From a virus: a stretch of DNA of 25,692 bases. The notes beneath the pieces were generated by a model. The model was not told the DNA's origin, did not search any database, and worked only from the letters and a program-made list of their open reading frames with translations. The stretch covers positions 1-25,692 of the IMG/VR virus record IMGVR_UViG_3300047673_000220. One strand, 5' to 3'. Of the stretch, positions 6,392 to 10,770 are shown piece after piece (position 1 is the stretch's first letter; the number at the start of each line of letters is the position of its first letter). The position numbers and the translations under genes are program-made.

Positions 6392-6870
6392 CGACCGTGC
6401 TCGCAGTATTCGACCGCAACAACCGCTGCATCGGCTTATGCGACGCGCGCTGTCACAATGCGACGCCACCATCCGAATTAAAGAGCGGCAAGCACAAGAT
6501 GGTCTGCCGCTGCATTTGCGGCGGCGCCAACCACGCCGGCGGGACCGCCAAGGCCATCAGGAACCATGAACGGCTGATCGGGCGCAGCGAGGCCGAGCGT
6601 CATGTGTTTGCGTGCGACCGTGGCCTTAATCCCGGCGATCTGGTGGTGATCGACCGCTTGCAGTTCAAAAGCCCGTACACGGCGCGCCGCATGGCGCGCG
6701 TACATTTTCAGAAGCGCAAGCTGCAACCAGACGACCTTTTTGACAGGCACGTTCTGAGAGTTGGCCGACCTCACCCCTCACCCACGGCCAGCCCCGGAGG
6801 GATCGAGCCTGTCGAAAACGCGCGGCGGGGCTGTTCCAATCACCCCCCGCCGCGCGACTCGTCCGGGTAG
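6388..6870 (+). CDS. Cysteine-rich, probably zinc-binding protein with an odd C-terminal tail
   Basis: The product is 160 residues. Two cysteine groups lie near the N-terminus: C14-x3-C18-x3-C22, and 'VCRCICGGANHAGG' with C40, C42, C44 and H49. Together they look like one metal site. The middle ('GLNPGDLVVIDRLQFKSPYT') resembles a small beta domain. The last 35 residues are proline/serine/arginine-rich and are encoded by a DNA segment containing a 12-bp perfect inverted repeat and a GAGCCTGTCGAA motif. This tail is probably not part of the original protein. The ATGA overlap with the winged-helix gene keeps it in the operon. The biochemical role is not recognised; binding of nucleic acid is plausible. 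Confidence 0.65.
   Translation: MTTVLAVFDRNNRCIGLCDARCHNATPPSELKSGKHKMVCRCICGGANHAGGTAKAIRNHERLIGRSEAERHVFACDRGLNPGDLVVIDRLQFKSPYTARRMARVHFQKRKLQPDDLFDRHVLRVGRPHPSPTASPGGIEPVENARRGCSNHPPPRDSSG
6805..6856. repeat. Palindromic REP-like element at the 3' end of the cysteine-rich gene
   Basis: CGCGCGGCGGGG (6819-6830) and CCCCGCCGCGCG (6845-6856) form a perfect 12-bp, all-GC inverted repeat with a 14-nt loop. Just before it is GAGCCTGTCGAA (6805-6816). From general knowledge this resembles a motif (reverse TTCGACAGGCTC) common in dispersed intergenic repeats of proteobacteria. There is no T-run directly after the stem, so a simple terminator is not supported. The element sits inside the coding frame, 14 nt before its stop. 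Confidence 0.5.
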
Positions 6871-6912
6871 GGCTTTTAACATTTTGTGAAATCGCGTAAA
6901 GGAGGTGCGTCG

Positions 6913-7245
6913 ATGACGGGGCTAACTCTATCGCCCGAACAGACTGCCAAGGAATTGACCATCAGCACCAAGACGCTGATGCGGCACGTTCGGGACGGTG
7001 AAATTTCCTACATCGAAGTCGGGCGTGGTCGCAAACGGCGTGCAATCCGCTTTGCGGCATCCGACATCACCGCGTTTATTGATAATCACCGAAGGACCAA
7101 ACCATGTCTGTCCAAACAAGAGGGAAAGGCGGGACGTATCACTACGCATTCCGCCTTAAGGGTTTACGATTTCATGGATCGACTGAAACGACCGACCGCG
7201 CGCAAGCCAAAAAGTTTGAGAAGGCCGCGCGGGACCAAGCGCTAA
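6913..7245 (+). CDS. Excisionase-like HTH_17 protein
   Basis: The ATG at 6913 was chosen because AAAGGAGGTG lies a few bases upstream, the best ribosome-binding site in the early region; the frame also has a GTG at 6886. Residues 1-60 ('LSPEQTAKELTISTKTLMRH', 'VRDGEISYIEVGRGRKRRAI', 'RFAASDITAFI') are a standard HTH_17/MerR-like excisionase domain. The natural end of that domain is near 7095, yet the frame continues for about 50 arginine/lysine-rich residues, 142 nt of it in another frame of the integrase gene. Position directly before a tyrosine integrase supports a recombination directionality factor. The long basic tail may be real or merely an open frame. Confidence 0.72.
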   Translation: MTGLTLSPEQTAKELTISTKTLMRHVRDGEISYIEVGRGRKRRAIRFAASDITAFIDNHRRTKPCLSKQEGKAGRITTHSALRVYDFMDRLKRPTARKPKSLRRPRGTKR

Positions 7246-8252
7246 AGGACATCCTCACGGCGAAGGAACAGAACAGCCGGCCGTTGACGTTGACGGCGGC
7301 CTTTGACCGTTTCTGGGAGGAAGTCGGCCAGCACTACGGCGGCACTTGGGGCAAGACGACATTCACCGCCTTGGCTTGGCTGGTGGATGAGAGAAAAAGC
7401 GGCCTTGTGCCGACGACGCTCATCGGCAGACTGACGCCGGCAATGGTGACAACGGCCGTTGCCAGACGCCGGGGCGAAGGGGTTGCCAACTCCACCGTGA
7501 ACAAGACCGTGACCTTTTTGCTCAAGCAAATCTGGTTGCGCTCGCGCGATCTGTGGGGCCAAACGGTTGAGCCGATGGAGTGGCGCAAACTGAGGCTGAA
7601 GGGGACACCGGAGCGCATTACCTCGCTCAAGTCGCATGAGGAGCCGCGACTGATGGCGGCGATGCGGGCTGATTACCTGCCGGTCATTCAGTTTGCGATC
7701 AAGTCGGGCTTTCGCAAAGCTGAAATCGTCAACCTCAAAAAGAAAGACATCGACTGGGGCGAGCGCACCATCACCGTGCTGGGCAAGGGCGACAAGCTGG
7801 CGACGATCCCGCTATCGACCGAGTTGCGGCAAATCCTTTGGCCGCTGATGAGCAACCCGACCGAGTACGTCTTTACGTTTGTGACCAAGCGCACCCGCAA
7901 GAACCCGAAAACCGGCCGCGCCTATGTCCGTGGTCAGGTGGTGCCGATTACTTATTCGGGGCTGGGCAGCGCGTGGACGCGGTACGCAAAGCGGGCCGGG
8001 CTAGAGGACTTCCACCTGCACGATTGTCGCCACACCGCTGCGACGCGGCTGGCCAAGGTTGCCAACATCAAGGTGGTGCAGAAGCTGATGCGTCACTCTG
8101 ACATTCAGACAACCGCCAAGTATATGGCGGTGTACGATGAGGACTTGCGGGCGGCGATGGAAGCGGAAACGGGAAGCCGACAGCAAAGCCGACAACAGGC
8201 CGACCAAGAAGCGGTGCAAGTTGTTGACGTGGCTGGAAAAGTTGCGTCGTAA
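7104..8252 (+). CDS. int: Tyrosine recombinase (phage integrase)
   Basis: The product is 382 residues. The N-terminal 'GTYHYAFRLKGLRFHGSTET' is the beta-strand arm-binding domain, followed by a helical core-binding domain (about 60-160). The catalytic residues are all present: R204 ('KSGFRKAEIVNL'), K228 ('GKGDK'), H306-x-x-R309 ('LHDCRH'), H331 ('MRHSDIQTT') and nucleophile Y340 ('AKYMAVY'). AAGGA lies 7 nt before the ATG. The last 25 residues are glutamine-rich because the DNA there carries CCGACA-type direct repeats that look like arm sites. The gene stops 7 nt before a tRNA-Pro half-gene, which marks the attachment core. It would integrate and, with an excisionase, excise the phage. Confidence 0.93.
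   Translation: MSVQTRGKGGTYHYAFRLKGLRFHGSTETTDRAQAKKFEKAARDQALKDILTAKEQNSRPLTLTAAFDRFWEEVGQHYGGTWGKTTFTALAWLVDERKSGLVPTTLIGRLTPAMVTTAVARRRGEGVANSTVNKTVTFLLKQIWLRSRDLWGQTVEPMEWRKLRLKGTPERITSLKSHEEPRLMAAMRADYLPVIQFAIKSGFRKAEIVNLKKKDIDWGERTITVLGKGDKLATIPLSTELRQILWPLMSNPTEYVFTFVTKRTRKNPKTGRAYVRGQVVPITYSGLGSAWTRYAKRAGLEDFHLHDCRHTAATRLAKVANIKVVQKLMRHSDIQTTAKYMAVYDEDLRAAMEAETGSRQQSRQQADQEAVQVVDVAGKVAS
8177..8209 (+). repeat. CCGAC direct-repeat array inside the 3' end of int
   Basis: Three CCGAC-containing units start at 8177 (CCGACAGCAAA), 8189 (CCGACAACAGG) and 8200 (CCGACCAAGAA), with periods of 12 and 11 bp. The same 11-mer CCGACAGCAAA recurs exactly twice downstream at 8409 and 8420. Placement on both sides of the attachment core fits arm-type integrase sites. 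Confidence 0.5.
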
Positions 8253-8259
8253 GGAACAC

Positions 8260-8298
8260 TCCCAAACCAGACGCGCTACCAGACTGCGCTATGCCCCG
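8260..8298 (-). other. attP: attP core: 5' half of tRNA-Pro(TGG)
   Basis: Read on the minus strand from 8298, this matches positions 1-38 of a tRNA-Pro gene. The acceptor strand is CGGGGCA (8298-8292), then TA. The D-stem is GCGC, the D-loop AGTCTGGTA, and the second D-stem strand GCGC. Then come G26, anticodon stem TCTGG, and loop TTTGGGA with anticodon TGG (8264-8262). After the loop the sequence (GTGTT...) no longer pairs with the anticodon stem, and no T-arm follows. A tRNA cut precisely after its anticodon loop, 7 nt from an integrase gene, is the hallmark of an attachment core at the anticodon-loop subsite. The host attB should be the full tRNA-Pro gene. The phage would restore its 5' half on integration. 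Confidence 0.82.
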
Positions 8299-8318
8299 AA
8301 GCTAAAAAAGATGTTTGT

Positions 8319-8347
8319 TTTCTAATGGTTTGCGGCGGTTCTTACAA
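8319..8347 (-). promoter_or_regulatory. Promoter candidate reading into the tRNA-Pro half
   Basis: On the minus strand, TTGTAA (8347-8342) and TAGAAA (8324-8319) are separated by exactly 17 nt, each matching 4 of 6 bases of the -35 and -10 consensus. The tRNA sequence begins 20 nt after the -10 box, after an AT-rich stretch. Because attP supplies the tRNA 5' end, the phage must also supply its promoter once integrated, and this candidate fits that need. Confidence 0.45.
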
Positions 8348-8357
8348 GAGCCGCCGC
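8332..8357. repeat. 12-bp inverted repeat between int and the orphan gene
   Basis: GCGGCGGTTCTT (8332-8343) pairs with AAGAGCCGCCGC (8346-8357) except for one T-G wobble, with a 2-nt centre. No T-run follows on either strand, so it is at best a weak bidirectional terminator between the convergent int and 8457-9002 genes. It overlaps the -35 box of the tRNA promoter candidate. Confidence 0.4.
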
Positions 8358-8378
8358 AAGTCGTTTGGAGAACGAAAG

Positions 8379-8430
8379 GGACACAAAAGGACCCGTTTGG
8401 ACCCTAAACCGACAGCAAACCGACAGCAAA
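8379..8430 (+). repeat. Tandem arm-site-like repeats right of attP core
   Basis: Three consecutive 10-mers GGACACAAAA (8379), GGACCCGTTT (8389) and GGACCCTAAA (8399) are followed without gap by two identical 11-mers CCGACAGCAAA (8409, 8420). Helical-turn spacing and the recurrence of the second unit inside int suggest integrase or accessory-protein arm sites completing attP. Confidence 0.55.
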
Positions 8431-8456
8431 TCTGTGAGGAAAACCGGCTAAGTGAT

Positions 8457-9002
8457 TCAGCGCGAACGCAGGTATTGCATCATGTGGTCAAAGGAATTCA
8501 TCTGTTCCGGCGTGTAGGCGCGCTGATTGAATGCCGCCGGCCACTGCTGGAAAGCGTAGCCCCGGAAATACCCCGGCACCCCAGACATCGTCCGCCAAGC
8601 CTCATAGGGCCGTTGCTCGCCCTGATTGGCGACGGCGTGCTGGTACTGGCTTTTCAGAATGTCCTCTTGCCACGGCTGGATCGAGCCGGTGAAGGATTGG
8701 TAGGCCTGTTTGATGGTCGGGTCGATGTTGACCAGATGGTGCGACACAACATCACCGAGCACGTCAAGCGGCTTGGAATCTGGCCGGTAGTTTTCGACGC
8801 CAAATCTATTTGGGGAGAATTCCGCCGGCCGTGGTTGCTGTGGCGTCCCCGTTTCGCCCGGTGGCCACGACTCCATGTAGCCCTGCCCGCCGCCGGGGTT
8901 GTCCTTATAGGCGATGTCGTAGTTGAGCAGCGCCGGGTATTGCTGGCGCGCTTGGTCAAGCAGCGTCGGCGGGGCGTCGAGGAGGTCCGACATTCCGGCC
9001 AT
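8457..9002 (-). CDS. Phage protein of unknown function
   Basis: The product is 181 residues, or 178 if it starts at the ATG at 8993; neither start has a clear ribosome-binding site. No signal peptide or membrane span is visible. Regions that look conserved are 'GGGQGYMESWPPGETG' (about 37-52), 'DVLGDVVSHHLVNIDP' (about 80-95) and the end 'YTPEQMNSFDHMMQYLRSR'. The tone is that of a small virion or structural accessory protein: many aromatic residues and glutamines. I do not recognise a named family. It lies between attP and a divergent intergenic region, separated from the late operon by a rightward gene, so it is probably transcribed on its own. Confidence 0.65.
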   Translation of the reverse strand: MAGMSDLLDAPPTLLDQARQQYPALLNYDIAYKDNPGGGQGYMESWPPGETGTPQQPRPAEFSPNRFGVENYRPDSKPLDVLGDVVSHHLVNIDPTIKQAYQSFTGSIQPWQEDILKSQYQHAVANQGEQRPYEAWRTMSGVPGYFRGYAFQQWPAAFNQRAYTPEQMNSFDHMMQYLRSR

Positions 9003-9284
9003 CGCAGAATACTAGCAAAAAATTATTTTTCAGCGGTTTACACCCTGCGCCGCAAGGACTTCTGCGATTGCATCGGATCTAAAACGCGCGACTTGTGCCC
9101 GTCGAGCCTAGAGTCAAGTCGGCCAAAACGTTCAAGTTGCCCTACTGCCGCAAGGACTACTTTGCCAAAACCGCAAAAAGCGTGGACCCCACCTGCTAGG
9201 CTTGGCGTGCTTTGAAAAAGCAACGGCCCCCGCAAGGACCAACAAGCGGGGGCCGTCATTCAACCAACCAGTACGGAGCTTATA
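9003..9284. promoter_or_regulatory. Divergent intergenic region with repeated CCGCAAGGAC
   Basis: This 282-nt gap lies between the leftward 8457-9002 gene and the rightward 9285-9638 gene. The decamer CCGCAAGGAC occurs three times (9050-9059, 9148-9157, 9230-9239), the first two inside a longer similarity (GCCGCAAGGACT then CT.TGC). The leftward side starts with an A/T run (about 9015-9030). Only a short start-less frame ending in TAG at about 9199 can be read in the middle; no gene is supported. Promoters for both flanking genes must lie here, but no convincing -35/-10 pair was found. Confidence 0.45.
9215..9256 (-). terminator. Leftward intrinsic terminator candidate
   Basis: ACGGCCCCCGC (9223-9233) and GCGGGGGCCGT (9246-9256) form a perfect 11-bp GC-rich stem with a 12-nt loop. 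On the minus strand the stem is followed by TGCTTTTT (T-run 9219-9215). It would stop leftward transcription coming from the late side before it reaches the 8457-9002 gene. It also sits in the 5' leader of the rightward 9285 gene. Confidence 0.55.
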
Positions 9285-9638
9285 ATGCAGAAAGACCTTA
9301 ATGCCAAATTGACCGCCGTCGAAGCCAGCCTGAAGCGCTGGCATACCCGTTTAACGCGGGCAGCCAACATGCTGCAAAAGCTGGAAAAACAACGCCGGCG
9401 ATTGCTGGCAGTACCCAAGCCGAAGCTGCTGCCGGCACCAGAACAAAGGGCGCCCGAATCAGAGCCAGCCATGTTTACGATCCCCGCAAAGGAGTCGGTG
9501 ATGGGCAAGGAGGATGACAAGCTGGACCTGCCAACCTTCCTCGACCGGCGCAAAGTGAAGGTCGATAAGAAGGCGATGCCGCTCACCGGCAAGGCTGCAC
9601 TCGACTACATAAAGCCGAAGCGCAAAGCCAAGGCCTAA
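9285..9638 (+). CDS. Small basic coiled-coil protein, function unknown
   Basis: The product is 117 residues, and GGAG lies 6 nt before the ATG. Residues about 8-42 ('LTAVEASLKRWHTRLTRAAN', 'MLQKLEKQRRRLLA') are a strong amphipathic helix, probably a coiled coil. A proline-rich linker follows, then 'GKEDDKLDLPTFLDRRKVKV' and a lysine-rich end. It is the only rightward gene in the right two thirds of the window, with its own upstream region and a textbook terminator directly after it. That is the layout of an independently expressed accessory gene ('moron') or a small regulator. No enzymatic motif is visible and no family was recognised. Confidence 0.75.
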   Translation: MQKDLNAKLTAVEASLKRWHTRLTRAANMLQKLEKQRRRLLAVPKPKLLPAPEQRAPESEPAMFTIPAKESVMGKEDDKLDLPTFLDRRKVKVDKKAMPLTGKAALDYIKPKRKAKA

Positions 9639-9650
9639 AGGTCACAAATG

Positions 9651-9682
9651 AAACGCCGCCCCGGAAATGGGGCGGCGTTTTT
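9651..9682 (+). terminator. Strong intrinsic terminator, probably bidirectional
   Basis: AAACGCCGCCCC (9651-9662) and GGGGCGGCGTTT (9669-9680) are a perfect 12-bp stem with loop GGAAAT, followed on the plus strand by a T-run through 9682. It lies 12 nt after the stop of the 9285-9638 gene. The A-run at its left end gives a shorter T-run on the minus strand, so it may also stop the converging 9717-9854 transcript. Confidence 0.88.
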
Positions 9683-9716
9683 ATTGCACCGCGCTTGTGG
9701 CGCTAACGCAATGCAA

Positions 9717-9854
9717 TTACGAGCAACTGCAAACCACCTTGCCGTTAAAGCCCTGCTGGCAAGTGTAGCGCGTGCCCATCGGGCAAGCCGCCCATGCGGC
9801 CGTCGCGTAAGCCAGCGTGAGTAGTGTGATTAGTCCAATTGCAGTTTTCTTCAT
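9717..9854 (-). CDS. Tiny secreted cysteine-containing protein
   Basis: The frame is 45 residues, with ATG at 9854 preceded by GGGGGA about 5 nt upstream. It starts with a textbook signal peptide: MKK, a hydrophobic core 'TAIGLITLLTLAYA' and the cleavage site AWA|A after residue 22. The mature part is only 23 residues, with four cysteines (C24, C32, C42, C44): 'CPMGTRYTCQQGFNGKVVCS' plus a final CS. Two disulfides in the periplasm are likely. Short secreted proteins with a CP.GTRY.C.......CSC pattern are, from memory, common in Bradyrhizobium-type genomes; this is not checked. It may be a host-derived cargo gene or a lysis helper. Confidence 0.72.
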   Translation of the reverse strand: MKKTAIGLITLLTLAYATAAWAACPMGTRYTCQQGFNGKVVCSCS

Positions 9855-9983
9855 GGTATCCCCCGGCCCCTGATGATTGTCGCACAGCGGGTGGTGCCAA
9901 TGTCCGTTGCGCCATCAGTGATTACCGGGAATGGTAGGACTATACAACCCGTAATTCAGTCGGGGGTTTTCATTCAAGGACCA

Positions 9984-10118
9984 TTAGCGCAGAACACGGA
10001 AAAACGAAATTAGCGGACGCCAAGCATAGCGGTAATTGTGACCCCAAGGTTTCCCGATTCTCAGAACGTACTTGCCAAACCAAATCCACCAACAGGCGAT
10101 GAAGCGTTCAACTCTCAT
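9984..10118 (-). CDS. 44-residue basic, aromatic peptide gene
   Basis: The ATG at 10118 overlaps the stop of the upstream gene (ATGA at 10115-10118), which argues for real translation. The product is rich in W, F, Y and R. 'FIACWWIWFGKYVLRIG' (6-22) is a short hydrophobic, aromatic stretch, followed by 'KPWGHNYRYAWRPLISFFRV', again amphipathic and basic. It would bind or disturb membranes; the hydrophobic stretch is shorter than a normal transmembrane helix. It is the last gene of the late operon, downstream of the exported peptidase. It might help lysis, but this is a guess from position and composition only. Confidence 0.55.
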   Translation of the reverse strand: MRVERFIACWWIWFGKYVLRIGKPWGHNYRYAWRPLISFFRVLR

Positions 10119-10342
10119 GGTGTCGGCCCTTTAGCGGCGGTTAGTGCTTTGCGAGCGATAGCGGCACATTCATAGCCGCTATAGACATGGCCGTTCCCGT
10201 CGCCATCCGAAATGTCCTGTAGCGCCGCTCGCAGCCGTTCAATCTCGGCGGCGGATTGCCGCATCATGCTCAATGCTTCCTCGACCGTATAAGTGTCGCC
10301 GTTTAGTTCTGTGATGCTGCGCAGCCTCTGCAAAATATCCAT
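10115..10342 (-). CDS. Small helical phage protein
   Basis: The product is 75 residues. The ATG at 10342 was chosen because AAGGA lies 8 nt upstream; a GTG two codons earlier is too close to it. The centre 'SAAEIERLRAALQDISDGDG' is a short coiled coil, and 'YECAAIARKALTAAKG' is a C-terminal helix. This helix / D-G rich loop / 'IARKAL' arrangement is common in small phage proteins of unknown role. There is no signal peptide. It is coupled by ATGA to the 44-residue gene downstream and separated by 33 nt from the gene upstream. Confidence 0.68.
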   Translation of the reverse strand: MDILQRLRSITELNGDTYTVEEALSMMRQSAAEIERLRAALQDISDGDGNGHVYSGYECAAIARKALTAAKGPTP

Positions 10343-10375
10343 CGTCACGATCCTTTAGGCGCAGTTACTACTCCA

Positions 10376-10576
10376 TTAGGCGCGTCCCATCGTGGCGTTG
10401 TCCAATAGCAGCACGTCCCAATTAGAGAACGTCCAGATTTGACCTTTTGCCGAACCGCTGTCGATAAACACCACCCACTGCAAATCGGAGTCGTCGCCCC
10501 GGTCAATCAGGAACCGGGCATAGCCCGGTCCCTTTGGCGTGGTGAGCCAGATGGTTTGCTCAATCTCAAGGATCAC
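10376..10576 (-). CDS. Small phage protein of unknown function
   Basis: The product is 66 residues starting at a GTG that overlaps the previous stop (GTGA at 10573-10576). The longer frame to 10648 would lie inside that gene. The sequence is beta-rich: 'EQTIWLTTPKGPGYARFLID' and 'LQWVVFIDSGSAKGQIWTFS' then 'NWDVLLLDNATMGRA'. It looks like a small soluble beta domain. No family was recognised. Its place in a run of small genes after the endolysin suggests a late or accessory role. Confidence 0.68.
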   Translation of the reverse strand: MILEIEQTIWLTTPKGPGYARFLIDRGDDSDLQWVVFIDSGSAKGQIWTFSNWDVLLLDNATMGRA

Positions 10577-10770
10577 TTGCGACTGTAGTCCAGAAGCTGC
10601 TTTGCCCACGGCCGCGCTGCCCCGTCCGGGTGCGATGCGTCCTTGCACAGCTTGGCCACGCCTTCATGGAAGCGCACCGCTTCTTCATGGTTGTCGAATT
10701 CGGCAGTCATTGTGACCTTGTGACCGGCCTCGCCGCCGCCGGTGTAGATCGAGAGGTTGAGGCCCTTCAT
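10573..10770 (-). CDS. Small phage protein of unknown function
   Basis: The product is 65 residues. The ATG at 10770 shares 1 nt with the stop of the M15 gene (TGATG), which decides the start over the longer open frame. The pattern is beta strand ('GLNLSIYTGGGEAGHKVTMT'), then helix ('FDNHEEAVRFHEGVAKLCKD'), then a basic C-terminal helix. This alpha/beta order is seen in several small phage proteins; no named family is claimed. It is coupled at both ends. Confidence 0.68.
   Translation of the reverse strand: MKGLNLSIYTGGGEAGHKVTMTAEFDNHEEAVRFHEGVAKLCKDASHPDGAARPWAKQLLDYSRK

Noticed and set aside
6819-6870. Rho-independent terminator after the Cys-rich gene
   Set aside because: The 12-bp stem is strong but is inside the coding frame and is not followed by a T-run; the short TTTT near 6873 is 17 nt away.
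8251-8298. Tandem ACCAGAC-containing repeat (ACCAGACGCGCT then ACCAGACTGCGCT)
   Set aside because: Fully explained by the repeated elements of the tRNA-Pro D-arm and anticodon stem on the minus strand.
8180-8298. A complete tRNA-Pro gene
   Set aside because: After the anticodon loop there is no matching anticodon stem strand, variable loop, T-arm or acceptor 3' strand; only the 5' half is present.
8177-8430. CRISPR array
   Set aside because: Repeats are 10-12 bp and contiguous, without 30-40 bp unique spacers, and no cas genes are present.
8325-9215. Long rightward open frame of 296 codons
   Set aside because: It lies antisense to the 8457-9002 gene and over non-coding DNA, crosses the attP repeats, has no ribosome-binding site and no protein-like pattern.
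9202-9216. Sigma-54-like TGGC...TTGA sequence before the 9285 gene
   Set aside because: The spacing between the GG and GC elements does not fit the -24/-12 rule, and no activator site is visible.
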